A stretch of DNA of 60,063 bases from M55B112 sp040880545 (GTDB taxonomy: Bacteria > Bacteroidota > Bacteroidia > Bacteroidales > GCA-2748055), in contig JBBDIE010000194.1 of assembly GCA_040880545.1 (NCBI GenBank), forward strand, positions 1 through 60,063. The letters are read 5' to 3'. Made by a program: the position numbers and the translations under genes. The notes under the pieces were generated by a model. That model was not told the origin of the DNA. It saw only the letters and a program-made list of their open reading frames with translations, and did not search any database. This document shows positions 27,286 to 35,981 of this stretch, piece after piece (within the stretch, counting starts at the first letter, position 1; every line of letters begins with the position of its first letter).

Positions 27286-27882
27286 CTAACTATGGATAAA
27301 ACGACACCCCTTCCCCTGTAGTTCCCTTATTACATCTTCATATCCTTCGACATCTATGGGAAAGGTTCCATCTTCAATCACGGTTACCTTAAATCCCTCC
27401 CCCAGGGCATCCAGTACCGAAAACCGGACACAGACATCGGCTGCAAGCCCGCAAATGTACAGTTCATTGGCGCCACGTTCACGCAGGTACCCGGCCAGGC
27501 CTGTATTTCTTTTATGTCCATTGTCGTAAAATCCACTGTAACTGTCAATCTCCCAATGAACCCCTTTCCTGAAGATAGCCTCTACCCTGTCGGTATTCAG
27601 GTCTGGATGAATTTCAGCGCCCTTTGTATTTTTAACGCAATGGTCGGGCCAGAGGATCTGTTCCAGACCCTGCCACAGAATCTTCTCGAACGGCTTTTTA
27701 CCACGGTGGTTCGAAGCAAAACTGCTGTGATTTTCCGGGTGCCAGTCCTGTGTGGCCACCACAAGGTCAAAATTTGGTTGAATACGGTTAATAACCGGAA
27801 CTATTTGATCACCACCCGGAACTTCCAGTGATCCTCCCGGCATAAAGTCGTTTTGTGCATCTATAATAACAAGTGTTTTCAT
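27286..27882 (-). CDS. pncA: Nicotinamidase
   Basis: 198 residues; hydrolyses nicotinamide to nicotinate in the cytoplasm, the first step of the Preiss-Handler salvage route. The catalytic triad is readable: Asp in IIDAQNDFMPGG (residue 8), Lys in FRKGVHW, and Cys in GLAADVCVRFSVLDA. The metal site is in TQDWHPENHSSF (Asp and two His). Length matches cytoplasmic nicotinamidases. It is the last of a macrodomain-pncB-pncA group, 68 bp after pncB, so its product feeds directly into its neighbour's reaction. Confidence 0.94.
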   Translation of the reverse strand: MKTLVIIDAQNDFMPGGSLEVPGGDQIVPVINRIQPNFDLVVATQDWHPENHSSFASNHRGKKPFEKILWQGLEQILWPDHCVKNTKGAEIHPDLNTDRVEAIFRKGVHWEIDSYSGFYDNGHKRNTGLAGYLRERGANELYICGLAADVCVRFSVLDALGEGFKVTVIEDGTFPIDVEGYEDVIRELQGKGCRFIHS

Positions 27883-27950
27883 CTCTTCAGTTTTTTAAAT
27901 TTTTGGAAATGTAAAAAGCTACCCCTGAACCTCCCATTCTATTCTCAAGA

Positions 27951-29360
27951 CTAACGTAGTCCTCGCATTTCCCGGATCAGCGAATTCTTCATATTCATCA
28001 GGCCGTCGCTGATTCCGATTTTGTACCTGTGTGGAAACTCAAATCGCTTATATTCTTCAGGCAATTGACGAAGCCTCTGTCGTGCATATCCTGAGATTTC
28101 CTGCAAAGAAAGCTGCCTGCCGGTGCGTTTCCCTTTTTCCATCACTTTCTCCAATAGCTCCTCTTTTCTGTACTCTTCAATATTGAGTGATTTGCCATAT
28201 TCATAGGGATGGTGCATGTTTTTAAATATTCCCTCATCCTCTAGGGATACGGCATCCATTCCCGTCCATGTTCCATCATCATTTATAAAACGAAACACCT
28301 GTTTCTTAGCCGGTAGGGTGATTTTTTCGATATTCTCAGAAATCTTTATACGCGGCTTTCCATGGGCGAAGGCCAGTTTATAAACCCCATCCAATGCAGC
28401 ATCCGGTGCACCTGTAACAAGGCTGGTACCCACGCCGAAGAAATCAATGGGCGCATGCTGTTCATTCAAACTCCGGATCACATATTCATCCAGTTGGTTA
28501 GAAACTGCTATTTTCACATCGTGTAGTCCCGCACCATCCAGGAGTTTCCTGCTCTCCTTCGCAAAAAAGGCCAGATCGCCACTATCCAGGCGGATCCCTG
28601 CCAGTCTCTCTCCCCGTTTTTTCATCTCCAGTCCAACCCGGATGGCGTTGGGTATCCCGCTTTTAAGCGTATCATAAGTATCCACCAACAATACTGTATT
28701 TCCGGGGTGCACCCTGGCATAATTCCTGAATGCCTCGATCTCCTCATCATAGCTCTGAATAAAACTGTGCGCCATTGTACCCGAAACAGGTATATTGAAA
28801 TCCCGGCCAGCCCGAACATTGCTTGTGGCATCGAATCCACCGATTATTGCGGCCCTACTCGCGTAATACCCACCACTGCCATGGGCCCTTCGCAAGCCGA
28901 AATCTACCAGGGTCCGATCCCCCGCAACGATTCGCATCCGGCTCGCCTTGGTGGCTACAAGCGTCTGAAAATTCAGCACGTTCAACAGCAATGTCTCAAT
29001 GATCTGCGCCTCAACCAGGGCAGCTTCAACAATCAGCACCGGTCTGACCGGAAATACCACATCGCCCTCACGACTACTGTATATGTTTCCGGTAAATCTG
29101 AATTTTTCCAGGTAACTCAAAAAATCATCCGGATAGCCATGATGAGCCAGATATGCAAGATCCTTCTGATCAAACTTCAGGCTTTCAAGGATCTCCAGCA
29201 AGACCTCCAGTCCTGCAAACAACGCGTACCCACCTCCGAATGGCAGTTTTCTGAAAAAATAGTCAAATACGGACCTCTCCTCTGCCCGTCCCTGTTTGAA
29301 ACCGGCCAGTGCCATGGTTAGCTGGTAATGATCTGTATAACTTCCCGTATAATCAATCAT
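27951..29360 (-). CDS. pncB: Nicotinate phosphoribosyltransferase
   Basis: 469 residues; joins nicotinate and PRPP to give nicotinate mononucleotide. The N-terminus TGSYTDHYQLTMALAGF and LPFGGGYALFAGLEVLLE are standard for this family; DFGLRRAHGSGG, SGTMAHSFIQSYDEE with the conserved histidine, and RLDSGDL complete the active site. The long C-terminal part is normal for the longer (about 470-490 residue) type. It starts 11 bp after the macrodomain gene, so the two are almost certainly co-transcribed. Confidence 0.94.
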   Translation of the reverse strand: MIDYTGSYTDHYQLTMALAGFKQGRAEERSVFDYFFRKLPFGGGYALFAGLEVLLEILESLKFDQKDLAYLAHHGYPDDFLSYLEKFRFTGNIYSSREGDVVFPVRPVLIVEAALVEAQIIETLLLNVLNFQTLVATKASRMRIVAGDRTLVDFGLRRAHGSGGYYASRAAIIGGFDATSNVRAGRDFNIPVSGTMAHSFIQSYDEEIEAFRNYARVHPGNTVLLVDTYDTLKSGIPNAIRVGLEMKKRGERLAGIRLDSGDLAFFAKESRKLLDGAGLHDVKIAVSNQLDEYVIRSLNEQHAPIDFFGVGTSLVTGAPDAALDGVYKLAFAHGKPRIKISENIEKITLPAKKQVFRFINDDGTWTGMDAVSLEDEGIFKNMHHPYEYGKSLNIEEYRKEELLEKVMEKGKRTGRQLSLQEISGYARQRLRQLPEEYKRFEFPHRYKIGISDGLMNMKNSLIREMRGLR

Positions 29361-29371
29361 CGGAAACTGTT

Positions 29372-29908
29372 CTATGAATCAAATTTATTTGCTGTTTTCT
29401 CTTTATATACACGGAGGTCGGTCTCGGAAAAGGTAACCATCCGAATGATCTTTACAAATTTGAGATGTTCCATGGTCGATTTAATAGTGCTGATGACAAC
29501 TTCTGCAGCTGCCTCCAGCGGATAACCAAAAGCCCCGGTGGAAATGGAGGGGAAGGCAATCGAACCGATCTTATTTTCATCAGCCAGCAGCAGTGCATTC
29601 CTGTAACATGCAGCCAGCAATTTATCCTCCGGTTTATCTACACCATATACCGGTCCAAGACAATGGATTACATGGGAATTGGGCAGGTTGTGTCCCCTGG
29701 TGATCACAGCCTCCCCGGGTTTTATGGGAGCCAAAGGCAGGCACTCCTCCACAAGCCCGGAACCCGCTGCCCGATGTATGGCACCTGCAACTCCACCTCC
29801 CGGTAAAAGCCTGGCATTTGCTGCATTTACAACGGCTTCGATATCCTGCTGCGCTGTAATATCTCCTGAAACACATTCAAAGTCTATTCCCTGATATTTT
29901 TTTACCAT
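29372..29908 (-). CDS. Macrodomain protein (ADP-ribose / O-acetyl-ADP-ribose binding)
   Basis: 178 residues, a stand-alone macrodomain. IEAVVNAANARLLPGGGVAGAIHRAAG is the ADP-ribose-binding loop with catalytic-type residues, and IAFPSISTGAFGYPLEAAA is the second signature loop. Proteins of this MacroD/YmdB type remove acetyl from O-acetyl-ADP-ribose or hydrolyse ADP-ribose from modified targets. Being first in an operon with two NAD-salvage enzymes suggests that it handles ADP-ribose by-products of NAD-consuming enzymes while PncA/PncB rescue the nicotinamide; that link is inferred from context. Confidence 0.92.
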   Translation of the reverse strand: MVKKYQGIDFECVSGDITAQQDIEAVVNAANARLLPGGGVAGAIHRAAGSGLVEECLPLAPIKPGEAVITRGHNLPNSHVIHCLGPVYGVDKPEDKLLAACYRNALLLADENKIGSIAFPSISTGAFGYPLEAAAEVVISTIKSTMEHLKFVKIIRMVTFSETDLRVYKEKTANKFDS

Positions 29909-30134
29909 AGATTCACTCTTTTACGGGTAGACGATTAACCCTGCAGGATGTTCAAACTAAGGCAATACACCCTCCCTGTTAGTCGTACACTAATTATCAA
30001 AGGTAGGGAATTATTAAGGTTTCGTGAATTTTTCCAAATGAAGATTCTAACGCGAAATAGCGCACCCACAGGTTGCAGTCACCCCAAATTGAGAACAACT
30101 GAATGAAGTCATTTGCATTCAATTTAAAAAGCAG

Positions 30135-30488
30135 TTAACTTTTTTTGCCCTGCTTATATAACAAGATGGTTACCTCTTCAGTGACAGCGAGGCAACCATA
30201 CCGCACTGACTCAAGTATAGGTTTAATCTGGTTGAAAAATGACAGTATCTTCTCTTCTCTGTCAATTATTTCAACCATTACCGGCAATTTTTCAGTTATT
30301 TCCCAGAATTTATAGGAATGAATGACCGAACTGGCCCCATAACCGAAAATTCCCTTGTGCACCGTTGCCCCTGATAAACCTGCCTCCTTTGCTTTAAAAA
30401 CAATTGATTCATAGAGTAACTGCTGCTTGTTCTTATCGGTGGAACCCATATAAATTCGCAGCGACAACGCTTTGGAATTATTTTCCAT
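30135..30488 (-). CDS. DUF190 family protein (CrcB-associated)
   Basis: 117 residues, soluble. LSLRIYMGSTDKNKQQLLYESIVFKAKEAGLSGATVHKGIFGYG is the DUF190 signature, a small ferredoxin-like, PII-like fold, followed by LPVMVEIIDREEKI. The start lies one base after the crcB stop, so it is translated with the fluoride channel from the same riboswitch-controlled message. DUF190 genes are known companions of crcB. Its role is not established; a PII-like regulator of the channel is a plausible guess. Confidence 0.88.
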   Translation of the reverse strand: MENNSKALSLRIYMGSTDKNKQQLLYESIVFKAKEAGLSGATVHKGIFGYGASSVIHSYKFWEITEKLPVMVEIIDREEKILSFFNQIKPILESVRYGCLAVTEEVTILLYKQGKKS

Positions 30489-30489
30489 A

Positions 30490-30867
30490 TTATATGATTT
30501 TGATCATAGCACGACCAATAAATACCGCTAATATGCCCAGGAAAAAGGTAAATCCGGTGTACAGTGCAAATTTCACCAGTTCCTTGCTCTGCAATAGCAC
30601 GAAAGCGTCGTTGGACAATGAAGAAAAGGTTGTGAATCCGCCAAGAATGCCAACAGAAAGAAAAATTCTCCACTCGGGTGACAAAAAATTTCCCCGCTCT
30701 GAAATTCCATAAACGATTCCGATTAACAAACAGCCGAGAATATTCACTAAAAAGGTGGCCCAGGGGAATACCGTATCATACGTGAACTGAAAATACCTTG
30801 AAATGAGAAAACGAAATACGGTTCCGATAAATCCACCTAAACCTGCAATGAGAATTGATTTTACCAT
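30490..30867 (-). CDS. crcB: Fluoride ion channel CrcB/Fluc
   Basis: 125 residues with four transmembrane helices. GGFIGTVFRFLISRYF and the GGFTTFSSLSNDAF motif with the polar track are diagnostic for Fluc channels, which work as antiparallel dimers and let fluoride leave the cytoplasm. The upstream RNA is a fluoride riboswitch at 30893-30946, and the ATG itself is inside a possible hairpin with the end of that riboswitch. Single-copy crcB with an adjacent DUF190 gene suggests a homodimeric channel. Confidence 0.95.
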   Translation of the reverse strand: MVKSILIAGLGGFIGTVFRFLISRYFQFTYDTVFPWATFLVNILGCLLIGIVYGISERGNFLSPEWRIFLSVGILGGFTTFSSLSNDAFVLLQSKELVKFALYTGFTFFLGILAVFIGRAMIKII

Positions 30868-30896
30868 AAGTCTTCAATAATAATCATTTTATGGTA
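30862..30896 (-). promoter_or_regulatory. Start-codon hairpin linked to the fluoride riboswitch
   Basis: On the minus strand UACCAUAA (30896-30889) is perfectly complementary to UUAUGGUA (30869-30862), with a 19-nt loop. The right arm contains the crcB AUG (30867-30865). The left arm begins with the UAC at the end of the aptamer's conserved CUAC. Fluoride binding should hold that UAC within the aptamer and free the start codon. This predicts translational control; there is no terminator between riboswitch and gene. Confidence 0.6.
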
Positions 30897-30946
30897 GAAG
30901 TCATCAGCCATGAAGAGCATGGCGGTTGATGGCAGACTTCATTGCC
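30893..30946 (-). promoter_or_regulatory. Fluoride riboswitch (crcB motif)
   Basis: Read on the minus strand, 54 nt show every conserved part of the crcB motif: GGCAATG, then GAAGTC, TGCC closing the first helix, the AACCGCC segment, a 6-bp hairpin GCCATG/CATGGC, and TGATGACTTCTACC. GAAGTC pairs with GACTTC as in known examples. It ends 25 nt upstream of the crcB ATG. The gene downstream, a fluoride channel, confirms the assignment independently. Confidence 0.93.
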
Positions 30947-31068
30947 AGTTATAATATTAAAAATAAAAAATTTTCAACGATCCAATAGGTTGATGAATAC
31001 GTGGTACTTTACTTAAACTTTGAACTCCGGAATATAAACATCGGCATACGCAGCGGTTCTAAGAAAAA

Positions 31069-31647
31069 TTAAAGTTCAATGCATCCAAAATCCTTTTCCT
31101 GCAACAACTTGTTTACTTTTTCCAGATCGAAATGCCCGGGATCAAATGATCCGCCCAGCCATTCTAAATAATTTTTATGTTCCTTATGTTGCGGTTGTCT
31201 CAAAATCCTCAGCATTTCTGCATACCCCCATGTGCCACCCACGTCTTCGGGCGGACAATTCATCTTCCCTCCCAGGCAAACCGGAAGTTGTTTTTTCTGA
31301 TCCACTGGAAGAATCTTTTCCAGCACTATTTCATGTTGCCATCCATCACCGAAGTCATATTCGTAGATGATCTCATCTCCCTCCTCTTTTAACAACTTTG
31401 AAACTTTAATATTTTCATAATCCACATTATACAGTTCATTCCACATTTCATCGTCAGTTATCCTTGGCGTGTAAAACTTCTGATCACTGATAAATTGATG
31501 CATATGGGAATTGGTCCACCCCATGGAGGTCTGTATCACTTTGTGAAAATCTTCCAGCAACAGATCAGTGGGTACCTGTACACGTCTCCATATTTTCGGT
31601 TCGGAATCTTTTAGGAGAATATGCACCTGGTAGATCATATTTGTCAT
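31069..31647 (-). CDS. Plasmid pRiA4b ORF-3-like protein (IS1096 TnpR-type family)
   Basis: About 193 residues, soluble. IYQVHILLKDSEPKIWRRVQVP and TDLLLEDFHKVIQTSMGWTNSHMHQF are the family's opening; YEYDFGDGWQHEIVLEKI is its most conserved motif, and CPPEDVGGTWGYAEML follows. Although named from plasmid and IS passengers, most members are ordinary chromosomal genes of unknown function, and no IS ends are present here. The start is set at ATG 31647 (31638 is an alternative) because the longer frame begins with TTG inside the -7 element at 31660-31667. It is monocistronic. Confidence 0.82.
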   Translation of the reverse strand: MTNMIYQVHILLKDSEPKIWRRVQVPTDLLLEDFHKVIQTSMGWTNSHMHQFISDQKFYTPRITDDEMWNELYNVDYENIKVSKLLKEEGDEIIYEYDFGDGWQHEIVLEKILPVDQKKQLPVCLGGKMNCPPEDVGGTWGYAEMLRILRQPQHKEHKNYLEWLGGSFDPGHFDLEKVNKLLQEKDFGCIEL

Positions 31648-31659
31648 CTTAATTTTTTT

Positions 31660-31667
31660 CAAATATA
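31660..31667 (-). promoter_or_regulatory. -7 promoter element of the pRiA4b ORF-3-like gene
   Basis: TATATTTG on the minus strand, exact TAnnTTTG. The predicted start near 31653 leaves a very short leader before ATG 31647 or 15 nt before ATG 31638. Confidence 0.55.
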
Positions 31668-31836
31668 ATAAAGTTGACGAATTAGCAGTAAAGAAATCCT
31701 GTCCCAGGGTGGTAAATCATCATTTTTAGCCAAAAACCCTTTCGATCCCTTATCAATACTTAGACTGGTTTCTATAACTGCCATTACCTACTCACACAAG
31801 CAAATTTCATTTCATATCATACCGTGTGTATGCCAT

Positions 31837-32400
31837 TCAGACCTTTAGTATACCACGGAAACCTCTGACTGCATAGTAAGAGGATGCACCATTGTGATAC
31901 ACGAAAACATGGCAGTAGCGAAAATCAGCAAAGATCGCACCACCGAGTTTTCTAATATCTACAGGGGTTTTCACCCAACTTGATGTAGTTGTGTCAAAAT
32001 CTTCAATATCCTGCAACTCCCGGTATTGTTTCTCCGATAAAAGTTCAATACCCATGGATGCAGCCATGTCGACAGCACTGTTTTTAGGTTTATGCTCTTT
32101 CCTGGATTCCAGCGCCTCACGGTCGTAACATATACTGCGCCGGCCTTTCGGACTTTCTTTTGAACAATCCATGAAAATATATTCGTCCGCTTCATTTTCA
32201 TAGCCTACAACGTCCGGTTCCCCGCCGGATCTTTCCATCTCATTGAGCGACCAAAGTTTTTCAGGATGAACATCCAACTTTGCTTTAACATGATCCCAAT
32301 CAAGTGTCTCGTGACGGTTCATATGATTTTCAAAACGTTCCTTCAGGGTCCTGAGCAGGTCCTCACGCTGTTGGGGTGAACATTCCTTCTTATTTCCCAT
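31837..32400 (-). CDS. DUF4256 family protein
   Basis: About 187 residues, soluble. It follows the DUF4256 pattern: LKERFENHMNRHETLDWDHVKAKL, LWSLNEMERSGGEPDVVGYE, YIFMDCSKESPKGRRSICYDREALESRKEHKP, DMAASMGIELLSEKQYRELQ, and a final RYCHVFVYHNGASSYYAVRGFRG. The family's function is unknown. ATG 32400 is chosen over a GTG two codons upstream. It is flanked by gaps of about 175 bp on both sides and appears monocistronic. Confidence 0.85.
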   Translation of the reverse strand: MGNKKECSPQQREDLLRTLKERFENHMNRHETLDWDHVKAKLDVHPEKLWSLNEMERSGGEPDVVGYENEADEYIFMDCSKESPKGRRSICYDREALESRKEHKPKNSAVDMAASMGIELLSEKQYRELQDIEDFDTTTSSWVKTPVDIRKLGGAIFADFRYCHVFVYHNGASSYYAVRGFRGILKV

Positions 32401-32579
32401 GATCACAATGTATTATAGTTGAATAATTAAATGCTTTTTTAATTGATATTGTGTATTGTTGGGTTGAGTCAGGTTAATATCACAGGGAAGAAGTAAGATC
32501 AAAAACCTTTTCCAGCAGTACGCTCACCGGAGACTGGTCTGGATTTGTCTCCATGATGTCCTTCCCAGTTAAATAATCG

Positions 32580-33500
32580 CTACTCAACGATCCACCTTAT
32601 CCACTCAACTACCCGCTCCGGCCAGCCTGCCAGGTGGCCCTGTCCCACAGCCAGGCCAAAGCCATGACCTCCGTAAGGATAAATATGCACCGATGCCTTC
32701 ACTTCATGCCCGACCAGTGCCCTGTAATATTCCAGACTGTTTTCCACCGGAACACCCTTATCATCTGCTGCGTGGATCAAAATCGCCGGAGGCGTATCCT
32801 TCGTAACCTGCTGTTCACTGGAATACCACTGCATCAGGGCCTCATCATCTCCCACCAGGTTCCTGCGCGAACCCGAGTGCTGGAAATCTCCGGTGAAAGA
32901 AATTACCGGATACATCAAAATGGAAAAATCAGGACGGCAGCTGACTTTGTCTACCGGATCCTCCGAGCCTGGATCTCCCCCGTCGTAATGCGTACTCAGT
33001 GCGGAAGCCAGATGACCTCCGGCCGAAAAGCCCATGATGCCGATCTTCTCCTTATCTATTCCCCAATCCTCTGCATGGTACCTCACCAGCCGCAAGGCCC
33101 GTTGTGCATCCAGAAGTGGACTCTTATGCGGTTCGGTTTGCGTTTTGGGATCAGGGAGCCTGTACTTCAGAACCACCGCTGCGATCCCTTTTGCATTAAA
33201 GTATTTTGCAATATCCTCACCCTCTTTGTCGTAGGCGAGAATGCTGTATCCACCGCCCGGGCATATAACCACCGCCTCACCGGTTAAATTGGGTTTGGAC
33301 GGAAGGAACACCTGTATATCAGGTACCTGCACCTTACTGATCCTTACAATATCAGTGGTATCCCACACTTCTTCGACACCTGCATCCTGGTAATTGGGTA
33401 TTTGACCGTCGGGGTAAAGGTTTATCTTGAATGACTGACCGCATAGTACCATACCCACCACCGTAAACAACGATATGCATATAATTCGCTCCTTTTTCAT
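32580..33500 (-). CDS. Secreted alpha/beta-hydrolase esterase (carbohydrate esterase-like)
   Basis: 306 residues with a signal peptide (IICISLFTVVGMVLCGQ). ICPGGGYSILAYDKEGED gives the oxyanion-hole HGGG-like loop, GIMGFSAGGHLASAL the nucleophile serine, the acid lies in HAADDKGVPVEN, and the histidine in YPYGGHGFG. This architecture fits bifunctional acetyl-xylan or other sugar-ester esterases. Last gene of a minus-strand group with GH31 and GH2 genes (70 bp after GH31), so it probably removes ester groups from the same glycan. ATG 33500 is chosen over 33527 because the signal peptide starts there. Confidence 0.85.
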   Translation of the reverse strand: MKKERIICISLFTVVGMVLCGQSFKINLYPDGQIPNYQDAGVEEVWDTTDIVRISKVQVPDIQVFLPSKPNLTGEAVVICPGGGYSILAYDKEGEDIAKYFNAKGIAAVVLKYRLPDPKTQTEPHKSPLLDAQRALRLVRYHAEDWGIDKEKIGIMGFSAGGHLASALSTHYDGGDPGSEDPVDKVSCRPDFSILMYPVISFTGDFQHSGSRRNLVGDDEALMQWYSSEQQVTKDTPPAILIHAADDKGVPVENSLEYYRALVGHEVKASVHIYPYGGHGFGLAVGQGHLAGWPERVVEWIRWIVE

Positions 33501-33569
33501 CACAATTGATCTTTTTAGGTGAATCATAAAGATAGTTAAATCACATAAGCAATGAATCTACCCCAAATA

Positions 33570-35945
33570 CTATTCCACTTTAAACTTAACTGCCTTTCCA
33601 AATGGATTTTCGACCAATTCCCCCTTCCCATTCTTCAACTCCACTTCAATCTTCTGCAACTCACCTTCCGGTACGACCACCAGCCCAGTGGCTTTACCGT
33701 CTCGGCCGGGAAATACTTTCAGGTCAATTTTCGACCAGTCCATAAAGGCTGTGGACTGCGCCAGCTTAATATGGGGAATCACAGATCCTTCGCGGACCAG
33801 TGCAATGATGGGTATATCTCCTGAAGCTATATGGTGCCAGCCTCCCTGGTACTTCCTTCCTGTCTGGTAATCGGTCCAACTGCCGGCTGGCAGATATACA
33901 TCCCGCTCCAATTCGTCGTTAAACAATGGAGCTACGAGCATTTCGGAACCGAACATATACTGGTTGTCAATCAGCCAGCTCCCCGGATCGTCCGGGAACT
34001 CAACGAACAGTGCCCGCAGCATCGGAAGCCCTTTTGCTGAGCAATCGTGTGCCTGTGCATAAATATAAGGCATCAGTTCGTAACGCATATTCGCCGCATC
34101 CCGGAATGCATTCATAAAATCTTCCCCGTACTCCCACGGCTCAGTTGGTGGAGCACCATGGCTACGTACGTGCGATGTGAGCATCCCAAACGGGGTCCAG
34201 TGACGGTATACATTTTCCGGGGTTTTGTTTACAAACCCTCCAATGTCATGACTCCAGAATGAAAATCCGGTAACACCAATGGAAAGTCCGGCCCGTAATG
34301 AGGCCGACATGGCTGAGTATGTGTTTGCCGGATCTCCACCCCAATGCATGGGATAACGCTGACTGCCGGCCCATGTACTTCTGGCCCAGATAATCCTGTC
34401 GCCCGTAACCTCTTTGGTTATGTCTGAAACTGCCTTATTGTACCTCAACGGGTAAAGGTTATGCTCGTAGAACCCACTTCTGCCATTGGAATAGATGCCA
34501 TCATAGGGCGCTGCTTCTCCAAAATCCACCTTGATCACGGATACACCCAAATCCAGTAAACCCTTGATCTTCTCCTGGTACCATTCCACGGCAACAGGAT
34601 TTGTGAAATCCAGGACCGCATCCTCCCTGGGCAGGTTTCCCTTGTGATTCTTCACGTACATATCCTTTTCAATAATCTCATCAAACAACCTGTTTTTTGG
34701 AACAAAATAGGGCAACTGCCACAAACAGGTCCTTATTCCCTGGTCCTTGAAATCACGCATCATCTTCGCAGGGTCATCAAAACGATCGGCGGCAAATGTA
34801 TAGTCGCATTGCCAGTCAACACCAAACCATCCTGTATCGAAATGAAGCACATCTGAAGGGATCTTGTGCTTCCTGAGAAGGCTCACCACTTCGCGGCCCT
34901 CCGCCTCTGAAAAGTAGGTGATCCTGCTCATCCAGAATCCAAACGACCAAAGTGGGGGAACGGGAGATTTGCCTGTAATTTCGGTGTATTCATCCAGAAT
35001 ATCTTTTGGATCTCCAAGGAACATGAACAGATCCAACTCTTCATCACCGATCATCAGGGAAGAGACGCCGGAAAAGTATTTTCCGAAATCACAGGTTATG
35101 GGCGTGGATGTGTGCATAAAAACACCGTATCCCCTGCTACTCATAAAAAAAGGTACCGGCTTGTACATGGTCTCATTCTGGGTTCCGTTTGAATCATCGG
35201 TATAAAGCACAACTTTCGATCCGCGCTTGTTAAACTGGGTGAATGACTCACCCATACCAAAGATTTTTTCATCGGGCTGCAAATTGAAAGCCGCGTTGAA
35301 ACTCCTGGAATAATCTGATGCCCTTCTGACATAACTAAACGGTAATACCGGAGTATAGGTGCCAGAATTCTCCTGAAGGGTATTGGTGCTAGTCAGCAAT
35401 TTCCCGTCACCGTTATATACCAGCACCTGGAATGGAGATTCAATTATTTCAACTCTGCCGTGGGCTCCGGAATAAACATGATTGTTATCTGCATTACTGT
35501 AGCTCCAGGGCTTCCCGGGACTAACCATACCATTAACCAGCATCAGCGACTCCTCATCATCAAACCTGTCAAACCCGCTTTTCGCCTTGATACGGATGGT
35601 TCTGTCTGAAATGAATTCAATGGCGAATGGCAAAACCGGAGTAGCTTCGTATTCGTTGGAGGGAAATTCATTCTGTTCCACCTCCCGCAGGCTCCCGAGC
35701 ATATTATTGAAGGCCATCCGGGTTGAATATTCGTACCGTTTATAAATAACCTTACCGCTGGCGCTTGCCGGATCGAACGACTCCAGGCTGCTGGCGATGT
35801 AATAGGTGTTCTGAAAATCAGCAAAATCACTGCTGATATCCACAGGTTCATTGACCAGGTTAAATCCCTGTAATTGACCCTGAACACTTCCTGTAAATAA
35901 TACTCCAATGGCAATAAATGCCATTAATGCAATTCTTGATCTCAT
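33570..35945 (-). CDS. Secreted GH31 glycosidase (alpha-glucosidase/alpha-xylosidase type)
   Basis: 791 residues with signal peptide (MRSRIALMAFIAIGVLFTGSVQG). An N-terminal beta-sandwich (galactose-mutarotase-like) precedes the TIM barrel. FGFWMSRITYFSEAEG starts the barrel, VSVIKVDFGEAAP holds the nucleophile D474, and WARSTWAGSQRYPMHWGGDP holds the acid/base aspartate. The KVDFGE variant and RSTWAGSQR are usual in alpha-xylosidases and related GH31 enzymes. Middle gene of the GH2-GH31-esterase group, 36 bp after GH2. Alpha-xylosidase activity on xyloglucan-like chains is a reasonable guess, given the beta-galactosidase neighbour. Confidence 0.9.
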   Translation of the reverse strand: MRSRIALMAFIAIGVLFTGSVQGQLQGFNLVNEPVDISSDFADFQNTYYIASSLESFDPASASGKVIYKRYEYSTRMAFNNMLGSLREVEQNEFPSNEYEATPVLPFAIEFISDRTIRIKAKSGFDRFDDEESLMLVNGMVSPGKPWSYSNADNNHVYSGAHGRVEIIESPFQVLVYNGDGKLLTSTNTLQENSGTYTPVLPFSYVRRASDYSRSFNAAFNLQPDEKIFGMGESFTQFNKRGSKVVLYTDDSNGTQNETMYKPVPFFMSSRGYGVFMHTSTPITCDFGKYFSGVSSLMIGDEELDLFMFLGDPKDILDEYTEITGKSPVPPLWSFGFWMSRITYFSEAEGREVVSLLRKHKIPSDVLHFDTGWFGVDWQCDYTFAADRFDDPAKMMRDFKDQGIRTCLWQLPYFVPKNRLFDEIIEKDMYVKNHKGNLPREDAVLDFTNPVAVEWYQEKIKGLLDLGVSVIKVDFGEAAPYDGIYSNGRSGFYEHNLYPLRYNKAVSDITKEVTGDRIIWARSTWAGSQRYPMHWGGDPANTYSAMSASLRAGLSIGVTGFSFWSHDIGGFVNKTPENVYRHWTPFGMLTSHVRSHGAPPTEPWEYGEDFMNAFRDAANMRYELMPYIYAQAHDCSAKGLPMLRALFVEFPDDPGSWLIDNQYMFGSEMLVAPLFNDELERDVYLPAGSWTDYQTGRKYQGGWHHIASGDIPIIALVREGSVIPHIKLAQSTAFMDWSKIDLKVFPGRDGKATGLVVVPEGELQKIEVELKNGKGELVENPFGKAVKFKVE

Positions 35946-35981
35946 TTCAGTTGTAGTTTTATTGAGTTTGATAATTAAATT

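Noticed and set aside
31069..31647. Mobile element suggested by the IS1096/pRiA4b name
   Set aside because: The family is mostly chromosomal, and no terminal repeats or transposase flank the gene.
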